NCBI RefSeq assembly: GCF_042648505.1
Contig: NZ_JBHRXK010000005.1
Coordinates: forward strand, 62,001-126,000
Length of the DNA stretch: 64,000 nucleotides
Direction of reading: 5' to 3'
Source: Lysobacter_L cavernae
GTDB taxonomy: Bacteria; Pseudomonadota; Gammaproteobacteria; Xanthomonadales; Xanthomonadaceae
The translations under genes were made by a program, and so were the position numbers. The stretch's first letter is position 1, and each line of letters opens with the position of its first letter. Positions 1-8,823 of this stretch are shown here, piece after piece. The notes under the pieces are model-generated. The model searched no databases, was not told the DNA's origin, and was given only the letters and a program-made list of their open reading frames with translations.

Positions 1-470
1 AAGCCAGGCGGCTCGCGGCCTTCGATGCGGTCGATCAGGATGCCCAGATGCACGTGCCAGCCGCTGGCGACGCTCAGCATCGTGTTGCGGTCCGGCAGAC
101 GGCTGTGCGTGACCACCAGCTGCACGCGATCGCCCTGCGCGCGCAGTTCGAAGCGCACTTCCGACTCCTTGCCCCAGGTGTAGGCCAGCAGGTGCGGCGG
201 CTCGCAGGCGGTGATGGTGCCGGACATGCGGCTCTCGCCGGCGTACTGCGCGTACTTGGCCGGCGGCGGCTCGTCGTTGCGGGTGAGTTCGGAGTTGTGG
301 AACACAAGCTCGACACTCCCACCGACGCGCTGGTCCATCTCGCCGGAGGCGAGCCAACTGGCGCGCTTTCCCGATTCGGTGAGGTAGTCCCAGACGCGTT
401 CGATCGGGCCGGGCAGGCTGCGCTCGATGCGCACGGTGCCGGGGGCGATGACGGTGCCGAAATCGTTCAT
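1..470 (-). CDS. SRPBCC/AHSA1-type START-like protein, 3' end cut by window edge
   Basis: About 156 residues are visible, beginning MNDFGTVIAPGTVRIERSLPG and running off the left edge, so the C-terminus is missing. The start shows the usual AHSA1/SRPBCC pattern: an ERSL.GP.ERVWDYLTE segment, then SGKRASWLASGEMD and a later YTWGKESEVRFEL strand. Such proteins have a hydrophobic-ligand cavity; the ligand is unknown. It is the last visible gene of an operon led by an ArsR repressor at 574-963, an arrangement very common for AHSA1 proteins. An AAGGAG ribosome site sits 5 bases before the ATG, and the start codon overlaps the stop of a 36-codon ORF. The family is confident; the biochemical role is not. 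Confidence 0.85.
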   Translation of the reverse strand, partial: MNDFGTVIAPGTVRIERSLPGPIERVWDYLTESGKRASWLASGEMDQRVGGSVELVFHNSELTRNDEPPPAKYAQYAGESRMSGTITACEPPHLLAYTWGKESEVRFELRAQGDRVQLVVTHSRLPDRNTMLSVASGWHVHLGILIDRIEGREPPG

Positions 471-577
471 GACGAGCTCCTTGTGATCGGGTGTGGGTTG
501 GGTGCTTGGCCGCCGAGTTGCCGCACGAGCCCGGCCAGCACGTTGACGCGGATCGTGACCGTGTCGTGATGGGTCAT
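467..577 (-). CDS. Possible 36-codon linker ORF between arsR and the SRPBCC gene
   Basis: This small ORF begins MTHHDTVTIRVNVLAGLVRQ and ends ...ITRSSS. Its ATG overlaps the TGA of the upstream ArsR gene (ATGA at 574-577), and its TGA overlaps the ATG of the SRPBCC gene (ATGA at 467-470). Four-base overlaps at both ends are the hallmark of translational coupling. The first two thirds have strong G/C third-position bias; the last third also carries the ribosome site of the next gene. No homolog is recognised. It may be a real microprotein or simply an open coupling leader that keeps ribosomes moving between the flanking genes. Confidence 0.4.
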   Translation of the reverse strand: MTHHDTVTIRVNVLAGLVRQLGGQAPNPHPITRSSS

Positions 578-963
578 CGCGGTTTCCCCGGTGTCTTCGT
601 CTTCCTGGGCTTGCTGGTGGAGGTGCCGGCGGCGCGATCCTCGGCCTGCAGCAGCGCATCAAGCGCATCCAGGCGCTGGTTCCAGAACTGCTCGTAGTAG
701 CGCATCCATTCCATGCCGCCGTGCAGGGGGTGCGCGTCCAGCCGACAGACGTGGGTGCGGCCCTGCACGCTGCGCTGCACCAGGCCGGCGCGCTCGAGCA
801 CCTTGATGTGCTTGGACGCGGCCGCCAGCGACATCTCGAAGGGCGCGGCCAGTTCGCCGACGCTGCGTTGCTGCTGCGCCAGGCTGCGCAGCATCGCCCG
901 CCGCGTGGGGTCGGCGAGTGCGCTGAACACGGCGTCGAGCCGCTCGGAATTATTGTCAACCAT
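574..963 (-). CDS. ArsR/SmtB-family winged-helix repressor
   Basis: A 129-residue DNA-binding protein starting MVDNNSERLDAVFSALADPT. The ALADPTRRAMLRSL helix, the MSLAAASKHIKVLERAGL recognition helix and the wing around QGRTHVCRL are classic ArsR features. No metal-binding Cys pair is seen, as usual in the ArsR subgroup paired with AHSA1/SRPBCC proteins. The C-terminal tail is basic and serine/threonine rich. The start at 963 was preferred over an upstream in-frame one because homology begins there and a perfect TTGACA box lies 31 bases upstream. Palindromes at 956-971 and 996-1010 suggest autorepression. It leads the operon containing the 36-codon ORF and the SRPBCC gene. Confidence 0.88.
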   Translation of the reverse strand: MVDNNSERLDAVFSALADPTRRAMLRSLAQQQRSVGELAAPFEMSLAAASKHIKVLERAGLVQRSVQGRTHVCRLDAHPLHGGMEWMRYYEQFWNQRLDALDALLQAEDRAAGTSTSKPRKTKTPGKPR

Positions 964-1010
964 AAGGTTGAATCTGCTCTCCGTGGCGGGAATTGTCAAC
1001 CATCTGGTGA
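956..1010. promoter_or_regulatory. Candidate arsR promoter with two palindromic operators
   Basis: Palindrome 1 is TCAACC-ATAA-GGTTGA at 956-971, perfect in both arms and overlapping the ArsR start codon. Palindrome 2 at 996-1010 has the same left arm (TCAACC) and a degenerate right arm (GGTGA). The shared 12-mer ATTGTCAACCAT occurs at 952-963 and 992-1003, exactly 40 bases (about four helical turns) apart. On the minus strand a perfect TTGACA (999-994) followed after 17 bases by CAGATT (976-971) would place transcription within a base or two of the ATG. Repressor bound at the two sites would cover the -35 region and the start. Binding is inferred. Confidence 0.55.
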
Positions 1011-1128
1011 AATATTTCCGGCAGACCCAGCAGTCGGCCCCAGCTTGAAAGGCCTCTGGCCAATACCGGCCTGTATTCACGTTATCGCTTAGTGAACAAT
1101 CCGCGCGAAAACAAACAGGACGGTCCGC

Positions 1129-1662
1129 ATGCCACACGCCAGCAAGCCTGCGCCATCAAGGCATTACGGCAAGCACCGCGGTGTGGTGATCGACAGCATC
1201 GATCCGATGCAACTGGGCCGCGTGCTGGTGCAGGTGCCGCATGTGCTCGGTGCCGGGGTGGCGCGCTGGGCGATGCCGTGCGTGCCGGTGGCCGGCCATC
1301 AAAGCGGCGTGTTCCTGCTGCCGTCGGTGGGGGCGCCGGTCTGGATCGAGTTCGAACAAGGCGATGCCGAATTGCCGATCTGGGTCGGCGGCTATTGGGT
1401 CGACGCGGCCGAGTTGCCGTCGTCTGCGCATGCCGGCCTGGCCGGGGCGTCGGGTCTGGTGTTGTTGCAGACGCCGGGCCAGAACGCGCTGACGATCTCG
1501 GACCAGTCCGGCCCCGAAGGCGGCGTCGTGCTGAGGGCACAGTCCGGGGCGACGATCGTGATCAACGAGGCCGGCATCACCATCAGCAACGGCCACGGCG
1601 CCAGCATCGTCCTGGCCGGGCCGATGGTGACGATCAACGAAGGCGCGTTGACGGTGATGTAG
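1129..1662 (+). CDS. Baseplate assembly protein V / VgrG-like spike (Gp5 OB-fold)
   Basis: A 177-residue protein with the features of the short spike proteins of phage tails and extracellular contractile injection systems. Residues about 12-75 form an OB-fold domain (HYGKHRGVVIDSIDPMQLGR, then FLLPSVGAPVWIEFEQGDAE and PIWVGGYW). The C-terminal third (about 115-177) is a run of short beta-strands with repeating hydrophobic/G pattern (GVVLRAQSGATIVINEAGIT, then IVLAGPMVTI), as expected for a trimeric beta-helix needle. A ribosome-site-like AGGACGG lies just upstream. The next gene is a PAAR-like tip protein, the usual partner. No sheath, tube, baseplate wedge or ATPase gene is visible within the window, so the pair is an orphan here. 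The family assignment is strong; the function is inferred. Confidence 0.82.
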   Translation: MPHASKPAPSRHYGKHRGVVIDSIDPMQLGRVLVQVPHVLGAGVARWAMPCVPVAGHQSGVFLLPSVGAPVWIEFEQGDAELPIWVGGYWVDAAELPSSAHAGLAGASGLVLLQTPGQNALTISDQSGPEGGVVLRAQSGATIVINEAGITISNGHGASIVLAGPMVTINEGALTVM

Positions 1663-1702
1663 CGATGGCGATGCAGGGACCAAACCAGCGGGAGCGCGAA
1701 TC

Positions 1703-2023
1703 ATGCCGGGCGCGGTGATGCACCTGGGCGCCAGCGTGACCTGCGCGCACGGCGGGCCGGCGACGCCGACCGCGCCCTACACCCGCGTCACCCTGGGCGG
1801 CCGACCGGTGGTGACGGTGGCTGCACCGTACACGATCGCCTACTGCAACCTGCCGCCCGCGGCCGCGGCACTGCGCTGCAGTGCCGGGCAATGGCTGGCC
1901 GGCAGCACGCGCGTATTCGCCGGAGGCCGCGCGCTGGTGCTCGACAGCAGTCCGTCACTGTGCGTGCCGAACGGCGCGGCGATGGTGGTGCTGGAATGCC
2001 AGGCGCGGGTGACGGCGGCCTGA
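1703..2023 (+). CDS. PAAR-like spike tip protein
   Basis: A 106-residue protein beginning MPGAVMHLGASVTCAHGGPA. The pattern HLGASVTCAHGG, then RVTLGGRPVVT, GQWLAGSTRVFAGGRALVL and SLCVPNGAAMVVLECQARV matches the PAAR-like proteins encoded next to gpV-like spikes in contractile injection systems. These fold into a small cone that caps the spike; Cys and His residues may hold a metal. It follows the spike gene by 40 bases on the same strand, so the two are probably cotranscribed. There is no effector extension. The gene downstream is an unrelated flavoprotein on the opposite strand, which ends the module. Confidence 0.75.
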   Translation: MPGAVMHLGASVTCAHGGPATPTAPYTRVTLGGRPVVTVAAPYTIAYCNLPPAAAALRCSAGQWLAGSTRVFAGGRALVLDSSPSLCVPNGAAMVVLECQARVTAA

Positions 2024-2068
2024 TCCGCATGCGCTCAGCCGGCCAGAAGCCGGCGCAGCATGCTTCCA

Positions 2069-3298
2069 CTACACGGCTTTGCCGGCGGCGTGGCCGGAGG
2101 CCCAGGCCCACTGGAAGTTGTAGCCGCCGAGCCAGCCGGTGACGTCGAGCACCTCGCCGATGAAGTACAGCCCGGGCACGCGCCTGGACTGCAGCGTGCT
2201 GGACGAGACTTCATCGGTGTCGATGCCGCCGAGGGTGACCTCGGCGGTGCGGTAGCCCTCGGTGCCACTGGCGACCAAGGGCCAGCTTTGCAGCACCTGC
2301 GCCAGCTCGCGCAATTGCGGCGCGTTGTACTGCTTCATCGGTTTGTTCGGCAGCCACACCTCGCACAGGCGCTGCGCGAAACGCTTGGGCAGCAGTTCGG
2401 CGAGCACGGTCTTGAGTTCGGCGGCGGGGCGCTCGTGCTGCAGCTGCTGCAGGGTGTCCAGCGCGTCGCGCCCGGGCAGCAGGTCCAGGCGCAGGTCGTC
2501 GCCGGGTTGCCAGTACGACGAGATCTGCAGGATCGACGGGCCGCTGACGCCACGGTGGGTGACCAGCAGGAAGTTGCTGAAGCTCTGGCCATTGCACTGG
2601 GCGGTGACCGGCAGGGCGACGCCGCTGAGATCGGCCAGCCGCTCCTGGTGCTTGCCGCTGAGCGTCAGCGGCACCAGCCCGGCGCGCGTGGGCAGTACGT
2701 GGTGGCCGAACTGGCGTGCCAACTCATAGCCGAAGCCGCTGGCGCCCATGCTCGGGATCGACAGGCCGCCGCTGGCAACCACCAGCGCCGGTGCGGCGAA
2801 GTTGCCGCGCGTGGTGTGCAGGCGGAACAACATCCCGCCAGAAGCGTGGCCAGCAGCCGTGCCGCCAGCCGCCGCTGCGCTGTCGCCATGGGCGACGCGC
2901 TCGATGCTGCAACTGGTTTCGATGCGCACGCCGGCGGCATGGCACTCGTCGAGCAGCATCTTCACGATCAGCTTTGACGATACGTCGCAGAACAGCTGGC
3001 CGAGTTCCTTCTCGTGCCAGGCAATGCCGTGCCGCTCGACCATCGCGATGAAGTCCCACGGCGTGTAGCGCGCCAGTGCTGACTTGCAGAAGTGTGGATT
3101 GGCCGAGAGGTAGTTGGCCGGCGTGGTGCCGGTGTTGGTGAAATTGCAGCGGCCGCCGCCGGACATCAGGATCTTCTTGCCGACCCGGTTGGCGTGCTCG
3201 ACCACCAGCACGCGCAGGCCGCGTTGGCCGGCGGTGAGCGCGCACATCAATCCGGCCGCGCCACCGCCAACGATCAGGACGTCGAAGGTGTCGGCCAT
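2069..3298 (-). CDS. FAD/NAD(P)-dependent oxidoreductase, BaiN/HI0933 (YhiN) family
   Basis: A 409-residue flavoprotein whose N-terminus MADTFDVLIVGGGAAGLMCA carries the Rossmann GxGxxG FAD motif. RVGKKILMSGGGRCNFTN is the family signature, and the C-terminal FIGEVLDVTGWLGGYNFQWA closes the FAD site. Related proteins include BaiN and YhiN; the physiological substrate of most members is unknown. The start at 3298 is chosen because the upstream in-frame residues have no homology. The gene begins 4 bases after the stop of yaeQ, so the two are likely one operon. Confidence 0.9.
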   Translation of the reverse strand: MADTFDVLIVGGGAAGLMCALTAGQRGLRVLVVEHANRVGKKILMSGGGRCNFTNTGTTPANYLSANPHFCKSALARYTPWDFIAMVERHGIAWHEKELGQLFCDVSSKLIVKMLLDECHAAGVRIETSCSIERVAHGDSAAAAGGTAAGHASGGMLFRLHTTRGNFAAPALVVASGGLSIPSMGASGFGYELARQFGHHVLPTRAGLVPLTLSGKHQERLADLSGVALPVTAQCNGQSFSNFLLVTHRGVSGPSILQISSYWQPGDDLRLDLLPGRDALDTLQQLQHERPAAELKTVLAELLPKRFAQRLCEVWLPNKPMKQYNAPQLRELAQVLQSWPLVASGTEGYRTAEVTLGGIDTDEVSSSTLQSRRVPGLYFIGEVLDVTGWLGGYNFQWAWASGHAAGKAV

Positions 3299-3302
3299 GC
3301 GC

Positions 3303-3851
3303 TCAGGCAGCAGCGGCCAGGCGCACGGTCGGGCGCAGGGCGACGTTGGCACTGTCGCTCATCAGTTGCAGCTCACCGTCCTGGATCATCGCGGTCAGGC
3401 GCATGCCGCGCCCTAACAGGGCCGCCACCGAGGCGACGCTGGCCGCGTCGATGTCGATCACGGTCAGGTTCTTGAGCCGTGCCAGCGCGGCGGCGTTCTT
3501 GTCCCACCAGATATCGGCGCCGTTGCCGCTGTAGGTCAGCACCACCACCTGGCGCGCGCGCCCGCAGGCCTTGCGCAGGCGCGACTCGTCGGGCTGGCCC
3601 AGCTCGATCCACTGCTCGATGTCGCCGGTGTAGTCGCGCCGCCACAACGCCGGCTCGTCCTCGTCGCTGAGGCCGCGGCCGAACTCCAGGCGCTCGTCGG
3701 CGTGCAGGGCGAACGCCAGCAGCCGCACCATCAGCCGCTCGTCGGTTTCCGACGGGTGCTGGGCGAGGGTCAGGTTGTGCGACGCGTAGTAGTGCCGATC
3801 CATGTCGCTGACCTGCAATTCGGCTTTGACGACGGTGGATTTGGGTGCCAT
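3303..3851 (-). CDS. yaeQ: YaeQ family protein
   Basis: A 182-residue protein beginning MAPKSTVVKAELQVSDMDRH. YaeQ landmarks are YYASHNLTLAQHPSETDERL near the start, the LSDEDEPALW segment, and IEQWIELGQPDESRLRKAC in the centre. The fold resembles the PD-(D/E)XK nuclease superfamily; E. coli YaeQ was reported to compensate for loss of RfaH, but its activity is not established. Length is typical. It is the first gene of a two-gene operon with the BaiN-like flavoprotein and is divergent from the pseudouridine synthase gene, sharing a short intergenic region. Confidence 0.93.
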   Translation of the reverse strand: MAPKSTVVKAELQVSDMDRHYYASHNLTLAQHPSETDERLMVRLLAFALHADERLEFGRGLSDEDEPALWRRDYTGDIEQWIELGQPDESRLRKACGRARQVVVLTYSGNGADIWWDKNAAALARLKNLTVIDIDAASVASVAALLGRGMRLTAMIQDGELQLMSDSANVALRPTVRLAAAA

Positions 3852-3998
3852 GGACTGCCTGCGGCGAATGCCGGGTGAAAACCAGGGCGCATTCTAGGTG
3901 CTGGCGACCGGCGCGTCCGATTGGATGCGCGGCCGCCGCGTCAATCGGGCGGCGCACCCGGCGAGGATCGGTGCCGACCAGTCTGTGTTTGCGTCAGA

Positions 3999-4913
3999 CT
4001 GACCGACCTTCCCGCTCGGAACCCGCCACCGTTGCCCGCCATTCCCTTGCTCGATGGGCTCGCCGCGAGTCGCCTGCAGTTGCCGCCCGGGCCGTGGGCG
4101 ACGGTGCTGGAGGGGCTGTGCGCGCAATTCCCGGCGATCGGGCGTGAACAGTGGCGCGACCGCTTCGCGCGCGGGCGCGTGCTCGATGCGCGCGGCGCGG
4201 CGCTGGCACAGGACGCGCCGTACCGCGTGGGCAGTCAGATTCACTACTACCGCGAAGTGGCAGACGAGCCGTCGATCCCGTTCGCTGAGTGGGTCGTGCA
4301 CGTCGACGATGACCTGGTCGTTGCCGACAAGCCGCACTTCCTGCCGGTGGTGCCGGCCGGGCGCTTCGTACGCGAAACCCTGCTGGCGCGGCTGGTGCGC
4401 ACGCTCGGCAATCCACAGCTGGTGCCGTTGCACCGGATCGATCGCGACACCGCCGGGCTGGTGCTGTTCTCGGCCAATCCGGTCACGCGTGCGGCGTACC
4501 AGGCGCTGTTCCGTGAGCGTCGCATCGACAAGGGCTACGAGGCGCTCGCGCCGGCGCTGCCACAGCAGGTCTTCCCGCTGGTGCGGCATTCGCGGATCGA
4601 ACCGGGCGAGCCGTTCTTCCGCATGCACGAAACTCCGGGTGAACCGAACAGCGAGACCCGCATCGACGCAGTGGCGCGCGATGACGGCATCTGGCGCTAC
4701 GCACTGGCGCCGGTGACGGGACGCAAGCACCAGTTGCGCGTGCACCTGGCCGCGCTGGGCGCGCCGATCCTCAACGACCCGTTCTATCCGGTGCTGGCCC
4801 GGCAGAGTGCCGATGACTATGCGCGCCCGTTGAAGCTGCTGGCCCGATCGCTGGTGTTCATTGATCCGCTCAGCGGTGAGGAACGCCGGTTCGAGAGCGG
4901 CTTCGTTTTGTAG
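3999..4913 (+). CDS. RluA-family pseudouridine synthase
   Basis: Converts uridine to pseudouridine in rRNA or tRNA; the exact target cannot be told. The catalytic segment HRIDRDTAGLVLFS contains the essential Asp, and RKHQLRVHLAALGAPILNDP is the conserved RluA C-terminal motif. An N-terminal S4-like portion (EQWRDRFARGRVLDARG) precedes it. The start is uncertain: there is no good ATG. A CTG at 3999 (LTDLPARNPPP) fits the protein best, a TTG at 3921 gives 26 extra low-complexity residues, and a TTG at 4032 would shorten it. The gene is divergent from yaeQ and ends just before a palindromic repeat. Confidence 0.85.
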   Translation: MTDLPARNPPPLPAIPLLDGLAASRLQLPPGPWATVLEGLCAQFPAIGREQWRDRFARGRVLDARGAALAQDAPYRVGSQIHYYREVADEPSIPFAEWVVHVDDDLVVADKPHFLPVVPAGRFVRETLLARLVRTLGNPQLVPLHRIDRDTAGLVLFSANPVTRAAYQALFRERRIDKGYEALAPALPQQVFPLVRHSRIEPGEPFFRMHETPGEPNSETRIDAVARDDGIWRYALAPVTGRKHQLRVHLAALGAPILNDPFYPVLARQSADDYARPLKLLARSLVFIDPLSGEERRFESGFVL

Positions 4914-4981
4914 CCGGGCTTGGACGCTGGGATGTCGCGTCCGGCCTCCATCCGGCGTCATTCCGAACATCTCCGCCCCGT

Positions 4982-5050
4982 GTCATTCCGAGCGCAGTGA
5001 GGGATCTGCTGCTTTGAAGCAGATCCTTCGCTTCGCTCAAGATGGCAAAC
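4982..5050. repeat. Palindromic dispersed repeat (TCATTCCGAG family)
   Basis: The left arm starts GTCATTCCGAGCGCAGTGAG and reaches GGATCTGCT; the right arm is AGCAGATCCTTCGCTTCGC onward. The inner arms GGATCTGCT/AGCAGATCC flank a 7-base loop, and the outer arms are imperfect inverted copies. It fills the space between two convergent genes (3' ends at 4913 and 5063). This is a common intergenic repeat type in Xanthomonad genomes and could fold into a hairpin that protects or terminates transcripts. Confidence 0.7.
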
Positions 5051-5062
5051 GAAGAAACTGCC

Positions 5063-5833
5063 CTAGACCCACTCGCGCGAAGGCAGGGTGTAGCGCCGCT
5101 GCGGGCATCCGACCAGGTCGAGAAAACCGTTGAACACGGCGTCGGCCTGCGCCTGCATCGCCATGATGTGTTTGCCGGTGCGGGCACGGATGGTCTGTTC
5201 GTCGCTGGCGTGGCCGGGCTCCAGGCCCGCCAGCTCGGCCAGTTCGGCGCGATAGCCCGGATTGGCCAGCCAGCGGTCGATCAAGCGCTCGTCCATTTCC
5301 AGGTGGAACTGGAAGCCGTAGGCGTTGTCGCCGTAGCGGAAGGCCTGCGGTTCGCAGCTGTCGGTGCGGGCCAGGTGGGTCGCACCCTGCGGCACGTCGA
5401 AGCTGTAGCGGTGCCACTGGAACACCGGCGTGCCTGGCCCCAATGGCGCCAGCACCGGGTCGGCCTGGCCGGCCGCGGTGGTGTGCAGCGGGTACCAGCC
5501 GATCTCGGGCTGGTGGTGCCGCTGCACCGGCGCGCCGAGCACGTGCGCCAGCAGCTGCGCGCCGAGGCAGATGCCAAGCACCGGCTTGCCTTGCACGAGC
5601 ATGCGCTCGATCGCGCGCATCTCCGTCAGCAGGTGCGCACGGTGCGCGCTGTCCTCGACGTTCATCGGCCCGCCCAGCACGATCAGGCCGCGGTAGCGGT
5701 CGACATTGGGCTGCACGTCCGGGTGGCGTTCGAAGTTGGTGAAACGGATGCGGTGGCCGCGCCGCCGGATCAGTGGATCGAGCGTGCCGAGCGGTTCGGC
5801 GGCAACGTGTTGGAAGACAAGCAGGCGGGACAT
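5063..5833 (-). CDS. Class I glutamine amidotransferase (GMP synthase-like)
   Basis: A 256-residue stand-alone GATase1 protein. The nucleophile elbow GKPVLGICLGAQLLA carries the catalytic Cys, and the His-x-Glu pair lies in FQFHLEMDE. The N-terminal RGLIVLGGPMNVED is also typical. There is no synthetase domain, so this is not GuaA; members of this group (COG0518) hydrolyse glutamine or gamma-glutamyl compounds, but the substrate here is unknown. It lies downstream of the DEAD-box helicase on the same strand, separated by about 120 bases that contain a strong inverted repeat, so it is probably transcribed separately. Confidence 0.88.
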   Translation of the reverse strand: MSRLLVFQHVAAEPLGTLDPLIRRRGHRIRFTNFERHPDVQPNVDRYRGLIVLGGPMNVEDSAHRAHLLTEMRAIERMLVQGKPVLGICLGAQLLAHVLGAPVQRHHQPEIGWYPLHTTAAGQADPVLAPLGPGTPVFQWHRYSFDVPQGATHLARTDSCEPQAFRYGDNAYGFQFHLEMDERLIDRWLANPGYRAELAELAGLEPGHASDEQTIRARTGKHIMAMQAQADAVFNGFLDLVGCPQRRYTLPSREWV

Positions 5834-5907
5834 GGCGCGGACGGGCAGTGCGGCGATTCGCCACCGACTATGCCAAATCCATGTCCGCGAGCGGTGTTGC
5901 GGGGGAT

Positions 5908-5940
5908 CACGGCGTCATGACCGTTCGTCATGACGCCGTG
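5908..5940 (-). terminator. Perfect 13-bp inverted repeat downstream of deaD
   Basis: The arms CACGGCGTCATGA (5908-5920) and TCATGACGCCGTG (5928-5940) are perfect complements around a 7-base loop. The hairpin sits 12 bases after the stop of the DEAD-box gene on the minus strand. There is no following U-run, so it may be a terminator that needs help, a 3' RNA-stabilising hairpin, or a protein-binding palindrome upstream of the amidotransferase gene. Confidence 0.45.
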
Positions 5941-5951
5941 ACTGGCCGGAT

Positions 5952-8021
<2,070 letters not shown>

Positions 8022-8126
8022 GGGAAAGGGCTCGGTAGCGCCGGCAGACGCCGGTCGGAAGACCGCGCATTGTACCGGACGGGCGCGTATCGGCCCCGTG
8101 GACGCTACGGGGCGCTGAACCGTGAG

Positions 8127-8503
8127 TCAGCGGCGCGCCAGCCAGCGGTCGAGCCGGTTGGCGAAGGCCTGCCGGTAGCGGGCATGGAACACCGGCGGGC
8201 CGCCGGTCTGGACACCGGCGCCGCGCAGTTCGTCCATGAGTGCGCATCGACAGGCGCTGGGCGATGTTGTCGCGGGTGTAAAGATCGCCGCGTGGGTTCA
8301 GCGCCACCCCACCTTTTTCCAGCACCAGTGCCGCCAGCGGAATGTCCTGGGAGCCACTGGTTGGCGACCAGAGTGACCTGGACCCGCGCACGCTGGCGCG
8401 GCGCGGAACAGGATCTCGCGGATCACGCCGGGGCAGGCATCGGTGTCGACCCAGATCCGCGGCGCCTCGGCCGCGGCGCCGTCATGGGCGGTGTCGTCAC
8501 TCA
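8127..8503 (-). pseudogene. Decayed yaiI/YqxD (DUF188) gene
   Basis: The pieces of a YaiI-like protein lie in order but in different frames. [20 protein letters not shown] with [15 protein letters not shown] starts at 8503; [13 protein letters not shown] follows after a frame change; [20 protein letters not shown] with NIAQRLSMR comes after another; and [13 protein letters not shown] to the end ...RLDRWLARR is in a third. About 35-40 central residues expected between the second and third pieces are missing. Intact YaiI is about 150 residues and its function is unknown. Multiple indels plus a deletion make sequencing error unlikely. The neighbours are intact. Confidence 0.85.
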
Positions 8504-8537
8504 TGTGGGCCACGCCGCCGCAGCGGCCACCGGCCGG

Positions 8538-8687
8538 TTATTCGCCCGTCTTGTTACCGGACGTGTCGGCGGCGGCGGGGTTTGCCGCGTCCTTGGCGGC
8601 CTGCTTCTTCGCCTGCTTTTCGTCCTGTTTCTTCTTCTTGGCGATCTCGCGCTGTCGCTTTTCGAAGGAGTAATTGGGCTTGGCCAT
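8538..8687 (-). CDS. Small basic conserved protein (49 aa)
   Basis: This ORF encodes MAKPNYSFEKRQREIAKKKK followed by QDEKQAKKQAAKDAANPAAA and an acidic/polar tail ending SGNKTGE. Lys/Gln/Ala-rich short proteins with this MAKPNYSFEKRQRE start recur in Xanthomonads and other Gammaproteobacteria; their function is unknown. The sequence predicts a charged helix or disordered segment, perhaps RNA- or ribosome-associated, which is a guess. It lies between the decayed yaiI and the divergent selO gene and reads towards yaiI. Confidence 0.75.
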   Translation of the reverse strand: MAKPNYSFEKRQREIAKKKKQDEKQAKKQAAKDAANPAAADTSGNKTGE

Positions 8688-8823
8688 GGGGGCGGTCTCG
8701 TCTTGGTAATGCCGCCAGTCTAGGCCATCGGCGCCTCATCCCCTAAATCATGCGCAGACATGCCGTTTCTGACGTCCTGGCTGGGTAATCTGCCGGCTTG
8801 GGTAACATGCCCGCATTGCCTGT

